From contig NZ_JAATNG010000004.1 of assembly GCF_013184805.1 (NCBI RefSeq), positions 62,001 to 126,000 on the forward strand: a stretch of DNA of 64,000 nt. Reading direction: 5' to 3'. Shown here in pieces: positions 33,908-41,911 of this stretch. Numbering within the stretch: the stretch's first letter is position 1; the number at the start of each line of letters is the position of its first letter. The DNA comes from Pseudoruegeria sp. HB172150. Its GTDB lineage: Bacteria; Pseudomonadota; Alphaproteobacteria; Rhodobacterales; Rhodobacteraceae. Below the pieces are notes generated by a model. That model was not told the DNA's origin and did not search any database. It saw only the letters and a program-made list of their open reading frames with translations. The position numbers were made by a program, and so were the translations under genes.

Positions 33908-35316
33908 GCCAGTAGCTCCTTAAGCCGCAGTTCCGCGATGCGTTCCACCTGACGGCAGGCCTCGGCGAATTCCGTGGCCCGGTCGTTGCCGATCCGGCGC
34001 TCGAAGGCGGCCAGGATGCCCGGCTTGTCATGGTCTCGCACGGCGATGATGAACGGAAAACCGTGCTTGTCCGTATACTCGGTATTGAGCCGCGTAAAGG
34101 TCTCGCGCTCTTGATCTGTCAGAGCGTCGAGCCCGGCACTGGCCTGTTCCCCGGTGCTTTCCGCGGTGAGCTGCTTTGCGGCCGCGAGCTTTCCGGCGAG
34201 GTCCGGGTGCGCGGTGAGGACGCCAAGGCGTTCGTTCTCAGAGGCGCTGCGGAACATGCGGCAGAGAGCACTGTGGACCCCCGTGGCGGTGTCATGGGCG
34301 GGACCGAGTTCGAGGTTCCAGGCGCGCTCCGCGATCCAGGGCGAATGCTCGAAAACGCCGCCGTAGAGTTCGACGAAGCGGTCCTTCGTCATCTGCGATG
34401 GGCGTTCGACGCGTTTGGCCGGGTGATGTTCGGCCCAGTGATGGGCGATCTCGATGCGGCGCGGGGTCCAGACGCCGTCGAACCCCTGGATGTAATCGAG
34501 AAACTGCTTCAGGCCCGCGATTTTTCCGGGGCGGCCGATCAGCCGGCAGTGCAGGCCGACGGACATCATCTTGGGGCTGTCCGAGCCTTCGGCATAAAGC
34601 ATGTCGAAAGCGTCCTTGAGGTATTGGTAGAAATCCTGCCCAGTCACCCAGCCGGGCGACACGGCAAAGCGCATGTCGTTGGCTTCCAGTGTGTAGGGAA
34701 TGATCAACTGGTCGCGGTCGCCGACCTCCAGCCAGTAGGGCAGGTCGTCGTCATAGGTGTCGGAGATGTAATCGAAGCCGCCCTCCTCGGCCACAAGGCG
34801 GACGGTGTTGGCAGAGCAGCGCCCGGTGTACCAGCCGCGGGGACGTTCGCCGACCACCTCGGTATGTAGGCGGATTGCCTCGGCGATCGCCGCTCGTTCC
34901 TCGTTTTCCGGCATGTCCTTGTGCTCGACCCATTTCAGGCCGTGGCTGGCGATCTCCCAGCCGGCCTCTTTCATCGCTTTCACCTGTTCGGGAGCGCGGG
35001 CGAGTGCTGTGGCGACGCCGTAGATGGTCAGCGGGATGCCCATGCCGGTGAACAGCCGGTGCAACCGCCAGAACCCGGCGCGGGCGCCGTATTCGTAGAT
35101 CGATTCCATGTTCCAGTGGCGCTGGCCCGGCCACATGGCGGCACCGGCGATGTCGGACAGGAAGGCTTCGGAGGCGGCGTCGCCGTGCAGGATGTTGTTC
35201 TCTCCCCCCTCTTCGTAGTTGAGGACGAACTGGACCGCGACCCTGGCGCCGCCCGGCCAGTTCGCCTGCGGCGGGTTGGGGCCGTAGCCGATCATGTTTC
35301 TGGGATAGCGCTGCAC
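33904..35316 (-). CDS. puuE-uraD: Fused allantoinase (PuuE type) and OHCU decarboxylase (UraD)
   Basis: A 470-residue bifunctional protein. Residues 1-300 are a polysaccharide-deacetylase-like allantoinase: MIGYGPNPPQANWPGGARVAV, LNYEEGGE, YGVATAL, and the long substrate region with GLHCRLIGRPG. Residues about 305-470 are UraD: MTKDRFVELYGGVFEHSPWIAERAW at the start and FPFIIAVRDHDKPGILAAFERR near 415, ending in a helical tail. Together they decarboxylate OHCU and hydrolyse S-allantoin. GTG at 35316 is chosen because AGGAG lies 8 bases upstream. Fusions of this order are known in Rhodobacterales relatives. Confidence 0.92.
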   Translation of the reverse strand: MQRYPRNMIGYGPNPPQANWPGGARVAVQFVLNYEEGGENNILHGDAASEAFLSDIAGAAMWPGQRHWNMESIYEYGARAGFWRLHRLFTGMGIPLTIYGVATALARAPEQVKAMKEAGWEIASHGLKWVEHKDMPENEERAAIAEAIRLHTEVVGERPRGWYTGRCSANTVRLVAEEGGFDYISDTYDDDLPYWLEVGDRDQLIIPYTLEANDMRFAVSPGWVTGQDFYQYLKDAFDMLYAEGSDSPKMMSVGLHCRLIGRPGKIAGLKQFLDYIQGFDGVWTPRRIEIAHHWAEHHPAKRVERPSQMTKDRFVELYGGVFEHSPWIAERAWNLELGPAHDTATGVHSALCRMFRSASENERLGVLTAHPDLAGKLAAAKQLTAESTGEQASAGLDALTDQERETFTRLNTEYTDKHGFPFIIAVRDHDKPGILAAFERRIGNDRATEFAEACRQVERIAELRLKELLA

Positions 35317-35469
35317 GGGCCGGTCTCCTGCACCTGCGATTTCGGGGCCGGCCTTAGAAAGGCGGATTAGCGGAGAAAGCGCAAGCGTGGCGGATGCACG
35401 TGGGGACTTGTCCTTTTGCCGCGGCTTCGCGCAGGTTGCGAGGAGACCGGGCGCGAGATGGAGGCGGAG

Positions 35470-35823
35470 ATGGGCTATCTGACGACACATGTACTGGACA
35501 CGGCGAAGGGTGTGCCCGCGGAAGGGTTGAAAATCCTTCTTTATCGCGTGTCGGGGAACAGCCACCGCAAGCTGGTCGAGATGATCACCAATGCCGACGG
35601 CCGCACCGACGCGCCGATCCTGCCGGAGGGCAAGTTCCAGCCGGGGAGTTACGAGCTGATCTTCTTCGCGGGTGATTACCTGCGGGCATCGGGACAGGCG
35701 GGGGAGGAGCCGCTGTTCCTTGACCAGGTGCCGATCCGTTTCGGGATGAGTGACCCGGACGCGCATTACCACGTGCCGCTGTTGCTGTCGCCATACGGGT
35801 ATTCGACCTATCGGGGCAGCTAG
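35470..35823 (+). CDS. uraH: 5-hydroxyisourate hydrolase
   Basis: A 117-residue transthyretin-like enzyme that opens 5-hydroxyisourate to OHCU. The family signatures are present: [17 protein letters not shown] at the start, a central [11 protein letters not shown] (Arg), [21 protein letters not shown] at the end, with His, Arg, His and the C-terminal YRGS box that separates the hydrolase from transthyretin. ATG at 35470 follows GGAGG at five bases; an alternative start is 12 bases upstream. It lies before puuD on the same strand. Confidence 0.94.
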   Translation: MGYLTTHVLDTAKGVPAEGLKILLYRVSGNSHRKLVEMITNADGRTDAPILPEGKFQPGSYELIFFAGDYLRASGQAGEEPLFLDQVPIRFGMSDPDAHYHVPLLLSPYGYSTYRGS

Positions 35824-35977
35824 GTCCGGCTGGAACCGGCAAAACTGGTCAAAGATTGTTCAATGCCGGATTTCTGTGCGAATCCGGTTCGAACGGGCGT
35901 TGCATTGGCCCGCGCTTTCCGGAGGATAGGACGGCAGGCGCCCCGGTGCAGAGGGCGCGGAACCGAAGGGACTGGCG

Positions 35978-37210
35978 ATGTACGATTATGCCGTGCTGGG
36001 CGAATGGCTGGAATTCGCGGTGCGCTGGACGCATGTGATCACGGCAATCGCGTGGATCGGGTCGTCGTTCTATTTCATCGCCCTGGACCTTGGGCTGCGG
36101 CGGGACAGGGACCTTGGCCTTGCGGATGGCGAGGAATGGCAGGTCCATGGCGGCGGATTCTATCACATCCAGAAATTCCTGGTCGCGCCCGAGGCGATGC
36201 CGGAGCACCTGACATGGTTCAAGTGGGAGAGCTATTCGACCTGGCTCTCCGGCGCGGCGATGCTGATCCTTGTCTACTGGATGGGGGCGGAGCTGTACCT
36301 GATCGACGCCGAGAAGGCGGATCTGGCGGTCTGGCAGGGCGTCCTGATCTCCGCCGCTTCGCTGACGGTGGGCTGGCTGATCTATGACTTCCTGTGCAAG
36401 TCGGGGCTGGGGGAGCGGCCGACGCTGCTGATGGTGCTGCTGTTCGTGCTGCTGGTGGCGATGGGGTGGGGCTACAACCAGATCTTCACCGGGCGGGCGA
36501 TGATGCTGCATCTGGGTGCGTTCACGGCGACGATCATGACGGCGAACGTGTTCTTCATCATCATCCCGAACCAGCGGATCGTGGTGGACGATCTGAAGGC
36601 GGGGCGGAAGCCGGACGCAAAGTACGGGAAGATCGCGAAGCTGCGGTCGACGCATAACAATTACCTGACGCTGCCGGTGATCTTTCTGATGCTGTCGAAC
36701 CATTACCCGCTGGCTTTTGCGACCCAGTACAACTGGATCATCGCGGCGCTGGTGTTTCTGATGGGGGTGTCGATCCGGCATTATTTCAACTCGCTCCACG
36801 CCCGGAAGGGGAACCCGCACTGGACGTGGATCGTGACGGCGCTGCTGTTCGTGGCGATCGCTTGGCTGTCGGTGGCACCGATGTATCAGCTGTCGGACGA
36901 GGAAGAGGAGGAGGCGGCGCTGCATGGGGCTGCGGCGCGGTTCGCGGCGGCGGAGGGGTTCGACGAGGTCTATGACATCGTGATGGGGCGCTGCTCGATG
37001 TGCCATAATGCCGAGCCGTTCTATGATGGGATCCACTGGCCGCCGAAGGGGGTGCGGTTCGAGACGGTCCAGCAGGTGGCCGGGCAGGCGCGGCTGATCT
37101 ACGTGCAATCGGGGCTGAGCCATGCGATGCCGCCGGCGAATGTGTCCTTCATGGAGCCGGAGGAGCGGGCGAAGATCGTTGAGTGGTACAGGGGTGCCGC
37201 AGGCGGGTGA
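35978..37210 (+). CDS. puuD: Membrane-bound urate hydroxylase (PuuD) with C-terminal cytochrome c
   Basis: A 410-residue membrane protein. It has eight or nine transmembrane helices in its first 310 residues, starting WTHVITAIAWIGSSFYFIALD, and a C-terminal periplasmic cytochrome c domain with the heme motif CSMCH near residue 345 and an axial Met in LSHAMPP near 387. PuuD oxidises urate to 5-hydroxyisourate and passes electrons to the respiratory chain instead of oxygen, as XRE-type uricase does. It fits with uraH upstream. One copy of the 56-bp repeat begins 7 bases after its stop. Confidence 0.94.
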   Translation: MYDYAVLGEWLEFAVRWTHVITAIAWIGSSFYFIALDLGLRRDRDLGLADGEEWQVHGGGFYHIQKFLVAPEAMPEHLTWFKWESYSTWLSGAAMLILVYWMGAELYLIDAEKADLAVWQGVLISAASLTVGWLIYDFLCKSGLGERPTLLMVLLFVLLVAMGWGYNQIFTGRAMMLHLGAFTATIMTANVFFIIIPNQRIVVDDLKAGRKPDAKYGKIAKLRSTHNNYLTLPVIFLMLSNHYPLAFATQYNWIIAALVFLMGVSIRHYFNSLHARKGNPHWTWIVTALLFVAIAWLSVAPMYQLSDEEEEEAALHGAAARFAAAEGFDEVYDIVMGRCSMCHNAEPFYDGIHWPPKGVRFETVQQVAGQARLIYVQSGLSHAMPPANVSFMEPEERAKIVEWYRGAAGG

Positions 37211-37217
37211 ATTGGAA

Positions 37218-37273
37218 GCGTCCCCATGGGGACGGGGGGTCAAGTCATTGATTTCAGGCATGTTAGCGCAAAC
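37218..37273 (-). repeat. 56-bp dispersed repeat, copy 2 (inverted)
   Basis: On the minus strand this matches copy 1 (25239-25294) in 53 of 56 positions; the first palindrome is degenerate here (GTTTGCGCTAAC). It follows puuD directly, so the CGTCCCCATGGGGACG hairpin may end that transcript. About 190 further bases before minC hold no gene I can support. Confidence 0.75.
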
Positions 37274-37465
37274 GTCGAGGTGAGGACACCGGTCGGAAAC
37301 ACCTTGCCGCGACGCCCGAGTCCGCAGCGGGTTCCTGCCCAATATCGCTGTCAACGCCATTTCCGGGGTTGATCCGGAGCCGCAATCCAATACGCAGGTA
37401 GGCCAAACAAGAAACCGGCGCGGGGTGAGTCGCGACCGGTCACGAGAGCAGGAGCACAGTTCACC

Positions 37466-38221
37466 GTGCAACAACGCGCAACCGAACGCCGGGGCGGTCG
37501 GTCCCTGGTGGCGCCACGGTCCTTTCAGGTCCGGGGGCGGTTCCTGACCGCGATCGCGCTGCGGCTGGAAAACGAGACGCCGGACGAGGCGTTCTTCGAT
37601 GCGCTCGATTCCCATGTGCAGCTTACGCCCAAGTTCTTCTACGAGGCGCCGCTGGTGGTGGATTTCGAGAAGGTGCCGGGGCTGGTCGACGAGGCGGCGC
37701 TGCGCGACCTGATCGGAGAGCTACGCAAGCGAAAGCTGATGGTCTTTGCCGCGCAGAACGCCAATGCGGCGCAACGCGAGGTGGCGCTGGCCATGGGGCT
37801 GGTCGCCATCGGCGGCGGGCGCGAGGCGCCGCTGCCGAGCGAGAAATCAGACCGCGGGCGTCGTGTCGACGCGCCAGGCAAGGCGCCGAAGACGGAAAAT
37901 CTGGTCATCACCGAACCGGTGCGGTCGGGGCAGATGATCGTGGCGGAGCGCGGCGATCTGACGGTGATCGGGTCGGTCGCCTCGGGCGCGGAACTGGTGG
38001 CCGCGGGCAGCATCCATGTCTACGGCACGCTGCGCGGCCGGGCGATGGCGGGCGTGCACGGCGACGAGACGGCGCGGATCTTCTGCCAGAAGCTTGATGC
38101 CGAACTGGTGGCCATCGCCGGGTTGTACCGGACCAACGAGAACATAGAGGACGCGCACCGGAACGCCCGGGTGCAGGTGTTCCTCGACAAGGAAAGACTG
38201 CGGATGGAGACGCTCGGATGA
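37466..38221 (+). CDS. minC: Septum site-determining protein MinC
   Basis: A 251-residue cell-division inhibitor that blocks FtsZ polymerisation away from mid-cell. The N-terminal domain (about 1-110) contains FQVRGRFLTAIALRLE; a variable basic linker follows; the C-terminal beta-helix domain has GQMIVAERGDLTVIGSVASGAELVAAGSIHVYGTLRGRAMAG, the standard MinC signature. The start is GTG, with AGGAG rather far (11 bases) upstream. It overlaps minD by four bases (ATGA). The order minC-minD-minE is the usual one. Confidence 0.94.
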   Translation: MQQRATERRGGRSLVAPRSFQVRGRFLTAIALRLENETPDEAFFDALDSHVQLTPKFFYEAPLVVDFEKVPGLVDEAALRDLIGELRKRKLMVFAAQNANAAQREVALAMGLVAIGGGREAPLPSEKSDRGRRVDAPGKAPKTENLVITEPVRSGQMIVAERGDLTVIGSVASGAELVAAGSIHVYGTLRGRAMAGVHGDETARIFCQKLDAELVAIAGLYRTNENIEDAHRNARVQVFLDKERLRMETLG

Positions 38222-39063
38222 CGCAAACCAACGACAACGCGCCGATGGGGCGGATCATCGTGATCACCTCGGGCAAGGGCGGCGTGGGCAAGACCACCTC
38301 TGCCGCCGCGATCTCGGCCGGGCTGGCCAAGCAGGGCTACAAGACCGTCGTGATCGACTTTGACGTGGGTCTGCGAAACCTCGACATGATCATGGGCTGC
38401 GAACGCCGGGTCGTGTTCGACTTCATCAACGTGATCCAGGGCGACGCCAAGCTGAAGCAGGCGCTGATCAAAGACAAGCGGCTGGAGAACCTTGCGGTGC
38501 TGCCGACGTCGCAGACGCGGGACAAGGACGCGCTGACGCGGGAAGGCGTCGAGGCGGTCCTGAACGAGCTGAAGCAGGATTACGATTACATCGTCTGCGA
38601 CAGCCCGGCGGGGATCGAGCGCGGCGCGCATCTGGCGATGTATTTCGCCGACGAGGCGGTCGTGGTGACGAACCCCGAAGTATCCTCTGTTCGCGACAGC
38701 GACCGGGTACTGGGCCTGTTGAGCAGCAAAACCAAGCGGGCGGAGACCGAAGGCGCCGAGCCGATCAAGGCGCAGGTCCTGCTGACCCGGCACGATCAGG
38801 GCCGGATCGACAAGGGCGAGATGATGACCGTCGAGGACGTGCTGGAGATCCTTGCCGTGCCGCTTCTGGGGATCATCCCGGAAAGCCAGGCGGTGCTGCG
38901 CGCATCGAATACCGGCACGCCGGTGACGCTGGACGATCCGTCGGCGGCCGGCCGTGCCTATGAGGACGCGGTGGCGCGCCTGACCGGGGAAGATGTCGAG
39001 ATGCGGGTCGCGAGCGACCGGCGCCCCGGCCTGCTGCAGCGGATGTTCGGGCGGACGGCATGA
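38218..39063 (+). CDS. minD: Septum site-determining ATPase MinD
   Basis: A 281-residue ParA-type ATPase. The deviant Walker A is SGKGGVGKTT near residue 18, switch I covers FDVGLRNLDMIMG, and Walker B-like YIVCDSPAGIERGA lies near 125. The C-terminal amphipathic helix (RPGLLQRMFGRTA) binds the membrane. MinD recruits MinC and oscillates under MinE control. Start and stop overlap both neighbours (ATGA), so the operon is tightly coupled. Confidence 0.96.
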   Translation: MTQTNDNAPMGRIIVITSGKGGVGKTTSAAAISAGLAKQGYKTVVIDFDVGLRNLDMIMGCERRVVFDFINVIQGDAKLKQALIKDKRLENLAVLPTSQTRDKDALTREGVEAVLNELKQDYDYIVCDSPAGIERGAHLAMYFADEAVVVTNPEVSSVRDSDRVLGLLSSKTKRAETEGAEPIKAQVLLTRHDQGRIDKGEMMTVEDVLEILAVPLLGIIPESQAVLRASNTGTPVTLDDPSAAGRAYEDAVARLTGEDVEMRVASDRRPGLLQRMFGRTA

Positions 39064-39335
39064 GCCTGTTTGGTTTCAGCCTAAAGCCCCGCCGCCCGAA
39101 ATCGGCGCAGACGGCCAAGGACCGGTTGCAGATCCTGCTGGCGCATGAGCGCGGCGCGGGGACTGCGACGCCGGACTACCTGCCGGCGCTGCAGCGCGAC
39201 ATCATCGAGGCGATCCGGCGACACGTGAAGATCGAGCCGGACGACATCGATATCCGCATGGAGCGCGGCGAAGAGGTGTCGAGCCTTGAGATCAACATCG
39301 AGGTACCGGACGCGAGCCCCCGGGCGCGCGCCTAG
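39060..39335 (+). CDS. minE: Cell division topological specificity factor MinE
   Basis: A 91-residue partner of MinD. The N-terminal membrane-targeting part MSLFGFSLKPRR is followed by the MinD-activating helix AKDRLQILLAHERG and by the dimerisation strands with DIIEAIRRHVKI and SLEINIEV. Its stop is followed by 20 bases and a convergent methyltransferase gene. Confidence 0.95.
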   Translation: MSLFGFSLKPRRPKSAQTAKDRLQILLAHERGAGTATPDYLPALQRDIIEAIRRHVKIEPDDIDIRMERGEEVSSLEINIEVPDASPRARA

Positions 39336-39355
39336 CCGGTTCACGAGAGCGCCGC

Positions 39356-40135
39356 TTAGCCTGGTCGACGCGCGATGAGCGCCGAGTGACGGTGCAGTGA
39401 CGTCCACGGGCCCGGCCCGAACGGTTCCAGAGCCGACCGGAGCGCGGCCTTCATCTCTGCGCTGCGGGCGCCAAGCCGCGCCTCTGTCGTACCGGAGCGT
39501 GACAGGAAGAAGGCGAGGAGGCGCGGGAAATCCCATGTCTCGGTTTCATGGACCGCGATCTGGCGCAGGTCCGAGAATGCCGAGGCGGACAGCACCTCTT
39601 CATGCGGCTGCCAGTCGTCGGATACGCGGAATTCGTCGTACTCGTCGCGCTGGGCAAACCCCCGGCCGACCTCGTTCGCGGCCGCAAGCCAGCGGGTGGC
39701 CGGCCCCTTGACCGGGCTGTCGCCCAGGAGTGCGATGGCGCCGCCGGGCGCCAGCAGTCGATCGAGGTCGCGGAGGGTCTGCGGCCGATCCATCCAGTGG
39801 AACGAGCGGCCCATGGTGACGAGTTGCAGGGGTGTTTCGAGCTGGTCGAGGGTTTCGGACGAACCGACCGCGAATTTCGCGTTGGGCGCAGCGTCCGCCG
39901 TAGCGGCCGCGATCATGTTCGGGCTGGGGTCGAAGCCGATCACCTTTGCCGCGAAGGGCGCGATGGCATTCGCGATGAAGCCCGGCCCGCAGCCGAGATC
40001 GAGCACGGTCTGGCCGGCCGTTCCGGTGTCTTCGGCAAGCCAGCGGATCAGGGCGGGCGCATAGCGCACGCGCCCGGTGATGTAGTTGTCGACGGTCGTA
40101 TCGAAGCGCTCGGGCTTCAGTTCCACGGTGTCCAT
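39356..40135 (-). CDS. Class I SAM-dependent methyltransferase
   Basis: A 259-residue Rossmann-fold methyltransferase. Motif I is VLDLGCGPGFIANAI near residue 45, motif post-I FDPSPNMI near 70, and motif II/III lie around LQLVTMGRSFHWM and LLAPGGAIALLG. It resembles UbiE/biotin-type small-molecule methyltransferases but the substrate is unknown. I placed the start at 40135, after AAAGGA, because the longer frame runs through the divergent promoter. Confidence 0.85.
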   Translation of the reverse strand: MDTVELKPERFDTTVDNYITGRVRYAPALIRWLAEDTGTAGQTVLDLGCGPGFIANAIAPFAAKVIGFDPSPNMIAAATADAAPNAKFAVGSSETLDQLETPLQLVTMGRSFHWMDRPQTLRDLDRLLAPGGAIALLGDSPVKGPATRWLAAANEVGRGFAQRDEYDEFRVSDDWQPHEEVLSASAFSDLRQIAVHETETWDFPRLLAFFLSRSGTTEARLGARSAEMKAALRSALEPFGPGPWTSLHRHSALIARRPG

Positions 40136-40356
40136 TGCCTGTCCTTTCGGGGTCACCGCTTCTGTGCCACCGGGCTGTGACAGGCGTGCGACCGTTGCGG
40201 CCCCGGGTGACGTGATTCTGGCCGGAATGACCGCCGGATTCCAGGGCGTGGGTCGGATCCGGTCTTTGACGGTGCTCGCATCCGGCGTAGCATCACGGGC
40301 AAGGTTCGAGCGCTTTTCTCGTTCCGATTGTGACATGGATTGGCAGGAGGTTTCCC

Positions 40357-40806
40357 ATGCGCGTTTATTTCAGACATGTCTTCATTCCGGTTGCCCTTGG
40401 TGCCGCCCTTGGCGGCGCCGCCCTTGCACAGGACAGCGACGAGGAGCTGGAGGCTGTGCGGACCAAGGTGGCCGAGGCGGTGGAGGCGATACAGGCCTAT
40501 TCGGCCTCGCAGCGGGAGCAGGCGCTGGAAGACGCGCGGGAGGCTCTGGAGGAGCTGGACGAGGCGCTGACAGAGCGGCAGGAGGAGATGCGCGAGAACT
40601 GGGCCGAGATGAGCGAGGCGGCGCAGATAAAGGCTGGCGAGAAGCTTGCGGAGCTGAACACGCGGCGGATCGAGCTGGCCGAGCAGATGGGTGTGCTTCA
40701 GGCGGGCGCGGACAGCGCGTGGGGCGAGCTGAAGACCGGCTTTGCCTCTGCGTGGGACAAGATGTCGGACGCGATCGACGAAAGCGGCGTGATGGAGTCC
40801 GAGTAG
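40357..40806 (+). CDS. Secreted coiled-coil protein, function unknown
   Basis: A 149-residue protein with a signal peptide (VFIPVALGAALGGAALAQ) and a long helical, Glu/Ala/Gln-rich coiled coil. No Cys and no Trp-rich part outside the C-terminus. It is likely a periplasmic structural or envelope-stress protein. ATG at 40357 follows AGGAGG. A strong bidirectional hairpin separates it from the converging decarboxylase gene. Confidence 0.6.
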   Translation: MRVYFRHVFIPVALGAALGGAALAQDSDEELEAVRTKVAEAVEAIQAYSASQREQALEDAREALEELDEALTERQEEMRENWAEMSEAAQIKAGEKLAELNTRRIELAEQMGVLQAGADSAWGELKTGFASAWDKMSDAIDESGVMESE

Positions 40807-40816
40807 GGTGGGACGG

Positions 40817-40838
40817 GCGGGGCGCTGATGCGCCCCGC
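40817..40838. terminator. Bidirectional terminator
   Basis: GCGGGGCGC and GCGCCCCGC form a perfect 9-bp stem with loop TGAT between two converging genes. Neither flank has a long T-run. Confidence 0.55.
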
Positions 40839-40846
40839 GTCTTGCG

Positions 40847-41911
40847 TCAGATCTTGAAGAGGCGCCGCGCGTTGTCTTCGAAGAACGCCTTCTTGGCCTC
40901 GTCGGTGATGCTCATCGCGTCGAGCGCGCCGACTTCTTCAGGGACGAACTGCCACGGGTAGTCCATGGCGTACATCATCCGGTCCTCGCCGATGACGTCC
41001 ATCACGTACTTGATCGGCGGCTCCCAGCCCACGCCCGAGGAGGTGTAGTAGAAGTTGTCGATCAGGTAGTCCCAGGCGCGGCGCTTGAGCGGCTTCACGT
41101 TGGGGTGGCGGCCGGTCGAGGAGATGCGGCCGTGCATGAAGTCGATGCGGTAGAGCCAGTAGGGCAGCGCCTCGCCGCAATGGCCGAGGATGATCTGCAG
41201 CCTGGGGAAGCGGTCGAACAGGCCGGCGACCATCAGGCGCAGGGCGTGCAGGCCGGTTTCGCAGGCGAAGCCGTAGACCGCCGCGTCGAGCGCGCGGTTC
41301 AGGAACGGCTCGATCATCTGCGGCGAGGGCGTGTTGGGGTGGAGGTAGATGGGAACGTCCAGCGCTTCGGCGGCCTCGAAGACGGACCAGTATTTTTCGT
41401 CGTCGAGATAGGTGCCGAGAGTGTGTGAGTTCAGGATACCGCCCTTGAGGCCGAGCTTGGTCACGCCGCGCTCCAGCTCCTTGGCGGAGTTTTCGGGGTC
41501 GAGCGGCGAGAAGGCGGCGAGGCCGGCGTAGCGGTCGGGGTATTTCGCGATGCCCTCGGCGAGCTGGTCGTTGGCGCTGACCGCGAGCGAGGCGGCGGTG
41601 GCCGGATCGAAGAGCTGAACGCCGGGGGAGGAGAGTGACAGGACGGCGATGTCGATGCCGGAATTGTCCATGTCGGCGATGCGCCCCTCGCCAAGCGACT
41701 GGATGCGGCGGCGGTGGTTCTGCGCCAGTTCGCTGTCGCCCGCGAAGAAGCCCCAGAGCTGGTTGAAGCCCGGCTCGTTGATGTTCTTTTCGCGGATTTC
41801 CTTGAGGTAGAGCTCCATCATGTCCGGGGGCAGCCATGCTTCCTCGGTCGCGATCCGCTTGTAGGGCGGGTTCGGATTCCGGGGGGGCATGGCGGGGTAG
41901 CGTTCGCTCAT
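40847..41911 (-). CDS. Amidohydrolase-fold decarboxylase, LigW / gamma-resorcylate-like
   Basis: A 354-residue metal-dependent decarboxylase of the ACMSD/LigW group. It has RIATEEAW (Glu in place of the usual HxH) near residue 22, IADMDNSGID near 78, YLHPNTPSPQM near 195, ILGHCGEALPYWLYRIDFMHG near 243 and MYAMDYPWQ near 315, where the His and Asp ligands lie. From memory these blocks look closest to 5-carboxyvanillate decarboxylase. The likely substrate is a hydroxylated aromatic or related acid. It overlaps the TRAP permease gene by four bases, so import and decarboxylation are coupled. Confidence 0.82.
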   Translation of the reverse strand: MSERYPAMPPRNPNPPYKRIATEEAWLPPDMMELYLKEIREKNINEPGFNQLWGFFAGDSELAQNHRRRIQSLGEGRIADMDNSGIDIAVLSLSSPGVQLFDPATAASLAVSANDQLAEGIAKYPDRYAGLAAFSPLDPENSAKELERGVTKLGLKGGILNSHTLGTYLDDEKYWSVFEAAEALDVPIYLHPNTPSPQMIEPFLNRALDAAVYGFACETGLHALRLMVAGLFDRFPRLQIILGHCGEALPYWLYRIDFMHGRISSTGRHPNVKPLKRRAWDYLIDNFYYTSSGVGWEPPIKYVMDVIGEDRMMYAMDYPWQFVPEEVGALDAMSITDEAKKAFFEDNARRLFKI

